In this document: positions 8,064 to 18,000 of the stretch, in pieces | Numbering within the stretch: position 1 is the stretch's first letter | How the letters are laid out: every line of letters starts with the position of its first letter | Source: JADJPG01 sp964491875 | GTDB lineage: Bacteria > Verrucomicrobiota > Verrucomicrobiia > Limisphaerales > JADJPG01 | NCBI GenBank assembly: GCA_964491875.1 | Contig: CAZBIC010000030.1 | Span: 1 to 64,000 of the forward strand | Direction: 5' to 3' | Length of the DNA: 64,000 nt | Notes under the pieces: model-generated | What the model was told of the DNA's origin: nothing | The model's input: the letters and a program-made list of their open reading frames with translations, nothing else | Databases searched by the model: none | Translations under genes and position numbers: made by a program

Positions 8064-11000
8064 CTACTCCGACTTCGCCGCGGCTTTGGCCCTTCGCTCC
8101 CGTTGTTGCCAGTATCGAAGCTCCCGGTTCGCCCGACGTAATTCGCTCTCTTCCTTCTCAATCGCTGCATTGATCGATTTCATTTCCCGTTCCCGATCGG
8201 CGACATACTTGTTCGTCTTCTTCACCAACTCGTCGACCCGCTTCTGCTGATCGGCAAGCTTGGGAGCCAATCGATTCGCGCCGTCGCGATAGATCGCGGC
8301 AGTCTTGTTCCAACTCGCAGCGGCCTCCTTGTAGTGAGCCGCCGCGGCGCGATTCGCCTGAATACTCTTCTCCGTGTGTTCAAGAATAGCGCTGGGTCCG
8401 TATCCCGTCAGGTCGAGCAGAGACCAGATGATTCCCACGGGCGGAATGGCAATGCTCATCGCGGACTTCGCGCCTTCATTGAGTGCTTGTCCTCCCGTTG
8501 CCGCCGAAGGATCCATGAGGAACTGCCCGCCCTTGATTGCCAGACTCACTCCCATCGTCACCTTGCCGGCGCCGGATGCCAGTGTCTTCCCGCCGCCAGA
8601 CATCGTATATCGCCAGAGATCAAGTTCCTCCGCGCCGCCTGCAACCAGTCCAACGACATCCGACATCGTCCCGAGCGAATCCGTCTCATCGAGGCCCAGC
8701 GGATCGCTGTAGCGCAGCGGATTGTTCAGCACATACGAGTAAAGGTTTCCTTTCTGCGGATTGCTTAAGAACGCGGTCTGCTCGGATTTCTCCAGAAGGT
8801 CAATATGGAGGAACTTCGGGTCCACGCTGGAGAACCGTCCGAGGTTTGCCGCCAGAAAACGGGATTCGAAGTAGTGCAAACCGCTCTCGCGATCCCGCTC
8901 CTTCTGAGTGAAACCATAGTATGCCTCGACATCGGAAGCCCGACTCTCGTGCCGCAACGCGCCGAAGGGATGATAGGACGACTCCTCCACCACGGCTCCG
9001 TCAGCATCGGTGATGACTGTCGCGGAGCCGAGATGATCCGCGTGATAGAACAGGATTCGCCGCGCCGCGGGAACCGGATCGAGCGTCACCGGAGCATCAC
9101 TTGCAATGTAGATCGCCTGCCCGGGCGCGACGAACGCCGGAAGCTCGCTCGCCATTCCAATTTCACCTCCAAGACCCGCCTCCCACCCGCGGTGAGTAGG
9201 ATCGAACATCCACCCCGAAGCCACGGAAGGGAGATCGATCGCCCACGGGACCATCCCCGGCCCGGCGACATACCCGCCACCGGCCGGAACCACCCGCGTC
9301 GCAGCCTCCACGAATTCTCCCTCAACGCTCGCGACAAAGTTTGTCGTCGCCCGAATCCAGAAGACGCCGCCTGCGATGACGGACTCACTAGGCGATACTG
9401 GCTCGTACGTCCGCGTAGTCTGGTTCCATCGATGCACCGACAAGACCGCCCCTGCCCGGCCATCGACTGCCTCCAATTGTTCCCACAACCTCTCCGCGTT
9501 AATCGCGATCGAAACCAAATTCCACCCCGCGTGAAAACGAATCCGTTGCACACGCCGATGATGTTCAATCGAGCCCGTGATCTGCGCAACGCGAGTTCCG
9601 GAATTGAAGACATACTTCACCGGCAAATCGTGATCCCGAACCTCAAAGTGCCTTCCCGGATACAGGGTAAACGTCGACTCTGGCCGCGATGCTTTCGACG
9701 TGCCCACTAGTTGCGCCTCCCGAAGTTCACCGGACTTCCACAACACCCGCTTCATTACGCGACGTCCTGTGAAATCGTAGCGATAGTCCGCCTTCATGGA
9801 GTCGTCCTCCACCGACACCAGACGATCCCGAAAATCCCACTGACACTTCAGCCCATCGTTTATGGTGACATTCCCGTTTGCGTCATAGGCGAAGACCCGG
9901 GATCCATTGGTGTTAACAATCCCCGTCAGCGCATGTGGCCCCGCCGGGTCAGCAGCACCTCGCCCGATCCGTTCACTGGCTCCACGTGCCCCACCAAACG
10001 ACATCGTTCCGACATCCGTCACTGGCAATCCCCGTTCCAACTGCGCGATGTCGCTCGTCTGCGCCAGCATGTTGCCTACTCGATCATAGCGAAAATTGAT
10101 TTCTCCGCCGTTGGAGCTCGGGGGATTCGGGAGGTTGTATTGCACGCGAGTCAGCCGATACAGCGCGTCGTAACTGAAGCGCTGGGAATTCCTCCGCCGA
10201 TCCCCGGTCGCTATCGCCGAGAAAGGTCGTTCATCGCGAATCGCACTCACATTGGACACCGGATCCAGATCGTAGGCGAAATGAACCAACTCCGCGCCGC
10301 GCGCCGTGTCGCTCGTCAGCAGGCGACTCACCCGCTGCCGCTCGTCATAGTCGTAACGCATCCGCACGCCATTGCCGAATACCACCTGCTCCTGCTGGGA
10401 CGATGGAAGATAACTGGCGCCCGCGACTATCTCGCCACCCGCTTTGCCATAGATTCCCTCGATGAGATTGCGCGCATTAAACCGGTAGTTTACCTCGTCG
10501 TTGTCGGGGAAGATCATCTTCGTGATCCGGTCCAGCGAATCATAAACGTACGCGGTGCGGTACGAGACAGCTGTCGCCGGACTGAACATCAAATCCGGTG
10601 ACAGCACGGGATCCAGAATCCGTTTCACGCTCCACTCCATGCGACCGCGTTCATCGAAGGAACTGTGTTCCTCGCCGCTTGGATCTTCAACCCACGCCAG
10701 AGTTCCGCGAGTGTTCCGCGCGACCGCCCGGTTTCCGTCCCCAGTTTCCACCAGTCCCGCCGGCCCATCGTAGTGATAAATGACATCGGGCGAACGCTGG
10801 TAGCTGAACTCAGCAGTGGTCTCGTCGTGATAATCCTCCGTCAGAATCCGATTGGCACCGTCGTGCGTATAAGTCGTGCGCTGTCCTTTCGCGTCGATGA
10901 GCTCGATCAGATTCGACGCTTCATCATATCGGCAGTGCGAGATGCCGGCGTCGGGATCGTTCATCCAAACCTTTCGACGCATCCCATCGTAGCGAAACTC

Positions 11001-14000
11001 CTTCACGTTATTCTGCGCGTCGATGATACGGGTCAACTTATCGTTGAGATCATATCGGTATCGAGTGTTCCACGTGCGCAGACCGCCAGCGGGCGTGCCG
11101 CCGTCATTCAGCCGCACCATCTCGTCCACTTGTATCAACCGCCCCAAGCCGTCCACCATCTGAACCGTCGGAGTATCAACATGAGGTGAACCCGCTTCAG
11201 TATCGTTCTCGTCGAACAGCCGAATCAGCAGCGGCTCAAACTCCGTCCGACGGAACGTCCCATCCGGGTTGGTCGACCGGATCTCGCGCAGAGTCGCATC
11301 GTATTCGACACGAGCTTGGGGAGCCGAAGCGAGATCTCGCGAGACGAGATTGCCCACCACGTGGAACTGTCCGGACCAACCCGCCGACTCTACGCTCTCA
11401 TACGCCAGCAACTCGTCGAGCGATCCGGTCTTCGCCGCAAAGAACGCATTCAGCGCCCGCGAAGTCTTCTGACGTGCGTTGAACAGCGCAGCGCCCGTCA
11501 CGCTCACGCGGGCCGCGCTTCCGCCAACTGCGGGTTCAGTCTCGGTCCGCGTCATGAGCGCCCGGCCAAGTCCGTCACTGAACTGTCTTTTGATGAAGTA
11601 ATGGTCGCGCGGGCTTCCTGCGCTCCCGGGATCGCGGTCGAGCCCGCGGGTTTCAACGTAGTTGACCACTCCCGTCACGCTCACGCCCCCGGACCTTGTG
11701 TAAACCGTCGGAATCGCCAGAGCGTACTCATATTCCGCCGACGGATACGCCGGCGCATCGCCGGGCTTGATTACGCTCACCGGACGCCCGAGCACATCGT
11801 GCCCAAAGACCGTCGCGTGGCCATTGAAATTTACGGAACGTGTCATCAACGCCAGACCAGCGTCGTAGCTGGCCGAGAACACCAGCGGTACGTTCGTCCC
11901 GCCCAGATGAATCGTCTCCCGTTCGGCATGGGCGCGGAACACCGGATCAAATGCAAGTTCACGAACATGACCTTGAGCGATACCGGCACCTGCATTCGCC
12001 AACGGATCGAGGATGAACACCGGATTTCCCCACGAATCATACTTCGTCCGAACCGTGTTCACGAAGGCAGCGGCATTGCCGGGATCAGTCCACTCCCGTC
12101 GCATCGTCAGATTCCCGACGGTCACGCTCCCGAGGTTGTTCCCGGAGAACGTCTCGTCGTCGTAAAACAACTCCGCCTTGGAGATCACCACTCCGTTCTC
12201 GTCTTGCACCAACGTTCGCCGCGGGAGATGCACGATCCACTTCGCGAGATTCAGCGCATACTCCGTCACTGTCACCCGCTCATCGTCAAACGCCGTTCGA
12301 TCACCGCCCACCACAATTCCGAAGTCACTCGACCGCGTCCGGTTTCCGTAGTCATCGAATTCCACCTCCGACTCCAGGCGGCGCGGAGTTCCAACTCCCC
12401 GTTCGAGAATCTCCCTCGTGGTCGCCACCGGATGCGCAAACCGAATCACCTGCCCGTTCGTCCCGGTCCGGATCAATCGCGGTGGATTCGCCCACGTGGT
12501 TGTCTCGCGCGAGAAGATTTCCCCGGCCTCCGTCTCCGACGTCGAGCTCAACAACCTGCCCTTCATCGCATCGAAGGCACGTCCGGTGTCAAAGGACGAG
12601 CGGCTGACGAGCGTAGGCGCCGTTTCGTCCCCCAGTTCCAACTCCTCCACCTCCGCAAACCCGCGAAACTGTTTCTCCACCGAGTCATAGAAGCCGTCAT
12701 GGTAGGTGTAGCGCGTGACGTATTCATGCCCGAGTGAATCAGAGACGCGAACCGCAGCAACCACCGTGACCGGGAACGGCACCGCATCCGGCCATGACCG
12801 ACCTGCCTTCTCGTCCGCGAGCGCAAACTCGGTGGAAGACGCATATTCAATCGTGGTCACCCGACCAATGCCATTACCGATCTGTTTAAGAAGATTCGGC
12901 GCCAGCCCCCCGCTCAACAACTGTCCCAGCTCCACCATCAGCAACCGCGCTTCCGCAGTTCCATCCGCGTAAACCAAATCGATCGTCCCGTTTCCATTGA
13001 GATCCGCCCAGCGAACCGCCGCACCCGACGCCACGAGAGGCAAGCCATGAATCACCCGTCGTGCGCTCAATGTGTAGTTGCCGAGATTCAGCCAATACCA
13101 GCACGCGCCAGGAGCCGCGCGTTCTAGAACCAAATCCACCAGCCCATCGCCGTTGATGTCCGTCAGCTTCGCCTTCGAAATTTGGTCAGCATCCAGCGTC
13201 AAGTCCGGCAGCACGAGGCTGACCGGCGAACCAAACCGACCGTAGCCCAAACCCGCCGCCACGCTCACCGCGCCGGACTGAATGCGCGCCACATCTGGAA
13301 CGCGGTCTCCGTTGCAATCCGCGATCTGCACACCGGGAAGCGCGAGGTCGAATCCACCTTCCGGCTCCACGGTGACCGGCGCCGAGTACGACTGCGCACC
13401 GAGATTAAACCAAACGCGATAGCCCACGCTCCCGCCGAAGTCGACGCTTTGAACGATGTCGATTCGCTTGTCGAAATCGAGATCCGCCGTGCTGACGCCC
13501 GCGTTCCCGAACGGAGCCGGCGGAGCGGATTCTTGGGTGGACATATCCCGACGTTCACCCCAGGACAGTCGCCCACGATTCGCGAAGAAGAACACCGCAT
13601 CGTCCGCGCTCTTGTGAACCAAATCCGCCAGCCCGTCGCCATCCATGTCGGCAAGATGCGTTCGCTGCGAGGCGAGATCGAAGTTCCACGCTGTGCCATT
13701 CCCCGGTTCCACCGCCTCTGGAGTGGCCCACTCAATCACCGGCAGCCCACCGTGCCGGGTCGTTCCGCGATTCACCGCCACCGAGTGCCCACCCCCGCCT
13801 GATTCGGTCTTGAGCAAGTCCGGCAGGCCGTCAGCATTCAAATCGACCAGATCAACGAGCGCGTTGTCCATGACCGCGATCGGCGCGTTGCTCGATCCCC
13901 AGACACTCGAACTCGCATCAATCTCCGCCACCGGATGGGAAACCGCGTAATCAAAAGTCGCCGACGGCAAGGCGGTGACGCCGTCCGCACCGAACAAAGT

Positions 14001-15005
14001 CATCCTGGACATCAGGGACCAATGCGACGCGTCGCCATCGTAGCGCAAGTAATCGAACTCGTACCGGCGATTCAGATAGTCGATCGTTCCATCGCCGTTC
14101 CGATCCCCGGCGAGATGATTCGTAAGCGCCGCCCCCTGCGTCGCGACATGGATCTGCTTCAAGCGTTTGCCGGTTCGAATCAAGAATCCTGCGCGCCCAT
14201 CTTCGAACCAGTCAGGACGATCCTCGTATTCGAAGAGCACCAAATGAAACGCATTCCACGGCGGCTCTCCGGGTCCGTAACGGATCTCGGACAGATACTT
14301 TTGATTAAGATTCTGCGCGCCCGGGAAGGAGCGATAGCGATACTCGATGACGTTCCCACGCGTATCCGTTTCGCGTTCCAGTAGCCAACGAAATACCCGC
14401 TGTGGATTATCGATGTCGCCGATCCTTCCCGCCGCCGTGACGCCAAACTCCAGTCTCGTCCCATCGGGCGCCGTCGCTTCCCAATTACTTCCAACCCGGC
14501 GATAGCGAAGAAACGAACCTTCATTCTCGGAAAAGAAGAAACCGTCCGCGGTTGGCACCAACTCCTCACGGGAATCCGCGATGAACGTATCCGAACGGTC
14601 CACGCCCAGTGACTCGCCGTAAGTGGGAATCCCCTTGTCTGTCCGACGCTGCACAAACGGCAGCGACAAGCTCCATCCGTAGCCCAGTGGTCCATTCGCG
14701 CCGCCTCCATCGTACGAGATTGAGACTGACGGCTGATGGCCAGCGGTTCCGGGCGGAAGCTTAATGCCGAGCGAATACTTCGCCGTGCCCGTGTTCAGCG
14801 ATGGCTGGAACGAATCACCGAGTCCTTCGATGGAACCCGGGCCTTTTGGCAGTGAAATGGTATTCGGCGAAACCCCGCTCTTGTCGGCGCACAATCCATT
14901 CCCACACCAAGCCAGCACTGTAACGAGCCCGAGAGCCCACACCAATTGTTTCACCGCACGCGAACGCAACCTCGTGGCCCACTTCCTGTGTTGAGATCGA
15001 TTCAT
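8064..15005 (-). CDS. Giant SpvB/FG-GAP/RHS protein, Tc-toxin B-C-like
   Basis: 2313 residues. A signal peptide (1-40) is followed by an SpvB-type domain (about 46-290; opens ISLPKGPGSIEGLG), FG-GAP/VCBS blades (about 390-690, e.g. DLNADGLPDLL, DINGDGLVDLV), a TcdB-middle-type region (about 700-800, TTIEYASSTEF and FYDSVEKQFRGFAEVE), then many RHS/YD repeats. Residues about 1820-1985 are a foreign GWN-type domain inserted just before the RHS core. The core (1988-2106) has HADHLGSATVITDADG and ends NPLRYSDPLGL. The usual YYDP of the core reads RFLAA. The last ~205 residues hold two hydrophobic stretches and a long charged coiled coil, not a recognisable enzyme. This order matches TcB fused to TcC of Tc toxins. 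It lies 32 bp after the A-like gene. Plain secreted RHS wall protein is the alternative. Confidence 0.9.
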   Translation of the reverse strand: MNRSQHRKWATRLRSRAVKQLVWALGLVTVLAWCGNGLCADKSGVSPNTISLPKGPGSIEGLGDSFQPSLNTGTAKYSLGIKLPPGTAGHQPSVSISYDGGGANGPLGYGWSLSLPFVQRRTDKGIPTYGESLGVDRSDTFIADSREELVPTADGFFFSENEGSFLRYRRVGSNWEATAPDGTRLEFGVTAAGRIGDIDNPQRVFRWLLERETDTRGNVIEYRYRSFPGAQNLNQKYLSEIRYGPGEPPWNAFHLVLFEYEDRPDWFEDGRAGFLIRTGKRLKQIHVATQGAALTNHLAGDRNGDGTIDYLNRRYEFDYLRYDGDASHWSLMSRMTLFGADGVTALPSATFDYAVSHPVAEIDASSSVWGSSNAPIAVMDNALVDLVDLNADGLPDLLKTESGGGGHSVAVNRGTTRHGGLPVIEWATPEAVEPGNGTAWNFDLASQRTHLADMDGDGLADLVHKSADDAVFFFANRGRLSWGERRDMSTQESAPPAPFGNAGVSTADLDFDKRIDIVQSVDFGGSVGYRVWFNLGAQSYSAPVTVEPEGGFDLALPGVQIADCNGDRVPDVARIQSGAVSVAAGLGYGRFGSPVSLVLPDLTLDADQISKAKLTDINGDGLVDLVLERAAPGACWYWLNLGNYTLSARRVIHGLPLVASGAAVRWADLNGNGTIDLVYADGTAEARLLMVELGQLLSGGLAPNLLKQIGNGIGRVTTIEYASSTEFALADEKAGRSWPDAVPFPVTVVAAVRVSDSLGHEYVTRYTYHDGFYDSVEKQFRGFAEVEELELGDETAPTLVSRSSFDTGRAFDAMKGRLLSSTSETEAGEIFSRETTTWANPPRLIRTGTNGQVIRFAHPVATTREILERGVGTPRRLESEVEFDDYGNRTRSSDFGIVVGGDRTAFDDERVTVTEYALNLAKWIVHLPRRTLVQDENGVVISKAELFYDDETFSGNNLGSVTVGNLTMRREWTDPGNAAAFVNTVRTKYDSWGNPVFILDPLANAGAGIAQGHVRELAFDPVFRAHAERETIHLGGTNVPLVFSASYDAGLALMTRSVNFNGHATVFGHDVLGRPVSVIKPGDAPAYPSAEYEYALAIPTVYTRSGGVSVTGVVNYVETRGLDRDPGSAGSPRDHYFIKRQFSDGLGRALMTRTETEPAVGGSAARVSVTGAALFNARQKTSRALNAFFAAKTGSLDELLAYESVESAGWSGQFHVVGNLVSRDLASAPQARVEYDATLREIRSTNPDGTFRRTEFEPLLIRLFDENDTEAGSPHVDTPTVQMVDGLGRLIQVDEMVRLNDGGTPAGGLRTWNTRYRYDLNDKLTRIIDAQNNVKEFRYDGMRRKVWMNDPDAGISHCRYDEASNLIELIDAKGQRTTYTHDGANRILTEDYHDETTAEFSYQRSPDVIYHYDGPAGLVETGDGNRAVARNTRGTLAWVEDPSGEEHSSFDERGRMEWSVKRILDPVLSPDLMFSPATAVSYRTAYVYDSLDRITKMIFPDNDEVNYRFNARNLIEGIYGKAGGEIVAGASYLPSSQQEQVVFGNGVRMRYDYDERQRVSRLLTSDTARGAELVHFAYDLDPVSNVSAIRDERPFSAIATGDRRRNSQRFSYDALYRLTRVQYNLPNPPSSNGGEINFRYDRVGNMLAQTSDIAQLERGLPVTDVGTMSFGGARGASERIGRGAADPAGPHALTGIVNTNGSRVFAYDANGNVTINDGLKCQWDFRDRLVSVEDDSMKADYRYDFTGRRVMKRVLWKSGELREAQLVGTSKASRPESTFTLYPGRHFEVRDHDLPVKYVFNSGTRVAQITGSIEHHRRVQRIRFHAGWNLVSIAINAERLWEQLEAVDGRAGAVLSVHRWNQTTRTYEPVSPSESVIAGGVFWIRATTNFVASVEGEFVEAATRVVPAGGGYVAGPGMVPWAIDLPSVASGWMFDPTHRGWEAGLGGEIGMASELPAFVAPGQAIYIASDAPVTLDPVPAARRILFYHADHLGSATVITDADGAVVEESSYHPFGALRHESRASDVEAYYGFTQKERDRESGLHYFESRFLAANLGRFSSVDPKFLHIDLLEKSEQTAFLSNPQKGNLYSYVLNNPLRYSDPLGLDETDSLGTMSDVVGLVAGGAEELDLWRYTMSGGGKTLASGAGKVTMGVSLAIKGGQFLMDPSAATGGQALNEGAKSAMSIAIPPVGIIWSLLDLTGYGPSAILEHTEKSIQANRAAAAHYKEAAASWNKTAAIYRDGANRLAPKLADQQKRVDELVKKTNKYVADREREMKSINAAIEKEESELRRANRELRYWQQRERRAKAAAKSE
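9060..9555 (-). other. GWN-type domain nested inside the RHS shell
   Basis: Between the RHS strand ending KYVFNSGTRVAQITGS and the core strand ILFYHADHLGS there are about 165 residues that are not YD repeats. They start RIRFHAGWNLVSIAIN and include two further GG-V-FWI/AIYI strand pairs. The GWN opening is the same as in the secreted proteins at 1-1575 and 22468-24243. In ordinary RHS proteins these two flanking strands are close together, so this is an insertion (inference from the family pattern). Confidence 0.7.
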
Positions 15006-15037
15006 ATCGCTGGACGATTACGCCCGGTTCGCGGCGC

Positions 15038-18000
15038 TCAGTTCCCCGAGTACGCGTAGGTCTGGAAGAAAATCTTGATGTCGGACACTCCGTTTCCGTC
15101 ACGCGTTCCATCCGGACGCAACGCGCCGTTGATGAATCGCTGAATGCCTTCAGTGCGATCCGTGTGCAGCGTGCCCGCCGGAATGATCAACAGCCAGCGT
15201 GTATTCCACACCGAGCGGCCGATCAGCCGACTGTCGGAGATCGTTTCCGCAGGGTTGAAGTTGCCGCTGTCGTGGAACGCGCGAAATCGCCCGAAACGCC
15301 GGATGGACGCGAAGTCCTCGAACAACGTGTCGTTGATCGGAATCCAGTTTGAATCGCCCGGCACATTCCCGTTCAGCGGGAACGGCACCGGGAGCGCCTG
15401 ATCGAGCACCCGCCATTCGCGGATGTAGGTGTTGCCTTGAGTCGGAGCGCGCATCACATCCATGCCCACCGGCACGAGATACACGCGCGGCGTGTTGATC
15501 ATGCCGCCGCCAAGATTGTTGTAATTCGCGAACCACACGCCGACCGATCGAATCCTCGTCGCGAACTTCGTTGAATCGTAATCGTTGTCACCGCCGCCCG
15601 CGGGCCAGCCGAAGAAGTTCAACCCAAAGTTCACCGTCGTTCCAAAGGGAATCACGATCGCCGGCTCGACTGGCTGCGTGGGCGAGAACGGAATGCAGTG
15701 CCGCTGGAACTCGGGCAGCTCCAGGAGATTTGGGACCACGTGACGCTCCAATGTCTCGCGCCAGCGCTGCCCGCCACCGGTTCCATTAACGACGCGGAAC
15801 AGCTCGTTGCGCAGCGAGAAGCGTCCTGTCTCCGTCTGCGGATTGTTGAAGCCCAGTTGTCCCTTGAGCACGAGATTCCAGTTCGCACTCATTCGCGCCA
15901 ACGGATCCGCAAGGCCAGGATCGCCAGTTCCACCACTGGGAAGCGGAAGGCCATTCGAGAAGCGACCCAGCGCGCGCGACCTCACGATGTTCGAGAAGAA
16001 CGCGATGCCCGGACCACGATTGTCGCCGGGCGCCAGACAGGTCTCGTAGTCATACGCCTTGCCCGCGAGATAAGCATAACGCGCGGCGAGATCGAACTGC
16101 GCCCGATACTTTTGCAACGCATCGCTCCTGAACACGCGAAACGCCATGTCCTTGTAACGGAAGGTTTGAATCTGCGCCGCCGTTTGCTGCCGGAACCGGG
16201 TCCGCTCTTCCAGCAAACGCAGACCGCGCGCCACTGCCGACTGATACCGTGCGGACGCTTGCGTCACACTCTCCCGCAGCGCTGCCAGCTCAATGCGCGC
16301 CGGAATCTCGCTCCGCACCAACTGCTCCAGTCGGACCAGCCTTTCGCTCTCGCCGAACTCGGCCTGCAGCGCAGCGATTTCAATCTCGGTGCTGACTGCG
16401 AGCTGCCCCTTCTGGTCCTGTTGGCTGGCGATTCCGACTTCCAAAAGATCTGCCACGGTCGAGAACGCCACGGAATGTTGTCGATACGAGAACTGCATCA
16501 TGGCGCGCTGGGCGGACAATGCATCGGTCGCCATGCCCACCACTTTCGGCACCGCTTCGACCGCGGAGGAGCCGATCAGATCCGTTTGCCGGGCGAGGAA
16601 CTGAGCCATGGCCGCCGCACTGCGGGCGATGACGATCTGCATGTTGATGCTGCTCAGCGTCGATTGATACCCATCGCGAATCTCGGTCTGATCCGCATTC
16701 AGCTTCGCAAAGGCCGCCAGCAACTGCGCTTCGTCCTCGATCTGATTGATGAGGTTCTCATACTCCTTCACCCCGCGCTCCAAACGCTTCGTTGCCTCTT
16801 GCAACGCCGATCGAGCCATCTGGATTTCGCCCGGCGCAGAACGCTGCCCCGTCCATGCCAGCGGCTTCTCCAAGCCGAATCCGTTTGCCGAGAAAGTGAA
16901 CCTCACCGGCGTCTCGGATCGGAGTAAAGCTCCGTCCGCCGCTACGCCGAGATCAGACCACTGAAAGACAAGCGTCGGTTGTTGCGCAGTCAAACCCGTT
17001 CGCAGTTCCGCGCTGTCGACGTAGTCGTAGTGATATAGATCCGGTCCCGCGTACCCTGACGGATAGGTGCCTGTCGGCCCGATGTCATCGGCGTACGGCG
17101 TCCCAAAGATTTCAATCAACCGGTTATTGAAGTCCGCCTCGCGATCGATGACGACCTGTTGAAACTGCGACGACTCATCCGCCTGCCGACGCAGCAATTG
17201 CGTGCTGGCGTTTGCATGATCGAAGACCGCAACAGCATTCTTCAACGCCTCGTTCGCCCGTTCATTGATCTGTTCATAGTGCGTCTTGCCCGAAGCAATC
17301 GCGCTCGGATCAATGTCGAACGGCACCACGTTGTTCGCCAGGCCGAGTGGATTACGTCCTGAGTCCGCCTGATCTTGCAGCTCCTGAATCTCGCGGAATC
17401 CCTCGGCGATCTCGGGCAGCTCCAGCACGGTGCCGCGCTCAATCTTCTGGATGCCCGTGTGCGCCGGATTGACGTCCACATCAGGCAACATCGCGTTGGC
17501 AGTCACCCAGTCGAAGAACGCTCCCTGCCCCGCCCGGCTCGACCAATCAGCGAGACTCCACGCGCGATTGTTGTCGGAATCCGTGGAGTCCTGCCAAGGC
17601 TGCGAGGGCGTTTCCACATACTTATCCCGGAAGGTCAGGCTCACAATCTCCGCGCCCGTTCGCGTCCTCGCCGCTGCGGCCGCCGCGAACTTCCGTTCAT
17701 CGAGATAGTCGACTGAGACAGGCACGCCGCCGACTAGCACCGCTTCGATCCGCGGCGTCCAGGTGAAGTTCGGATTTCGCAGCAGACGATAGTAGTTCTT
17801 GATGGCGGTGAGATAGTGACCCCACGCATCACCGTGGCCCTGCGGATACAGGCGTCGCGCATCGGCTTCATCGATCGCTCCCGCGACATCTCCGTCCACG
17901 TTGCGCAGATTGTAGTTCAGCGAGTAGGCCACTTCGCCACCGGTGATATCCCGAGTGAAGTTCCATATAAGCCGATTGTAGAAAGGAAAAGTCTGCACGC

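Noticed and set aside
8064..8690. Polymorphic-toxin tip with immunity gene
   Set aside because: No nuclease, deaminase or ADP-ribosyltransferase motif is seen in the tail and the next gene is an exported CBM9 protein, not an immunity protein.
11316..12737. Open frame on the plus strand inside the RHS gene (473 codons)
   Set aside because: Antisense shadow of YD repeats, Arg/His-rich, no start signal.
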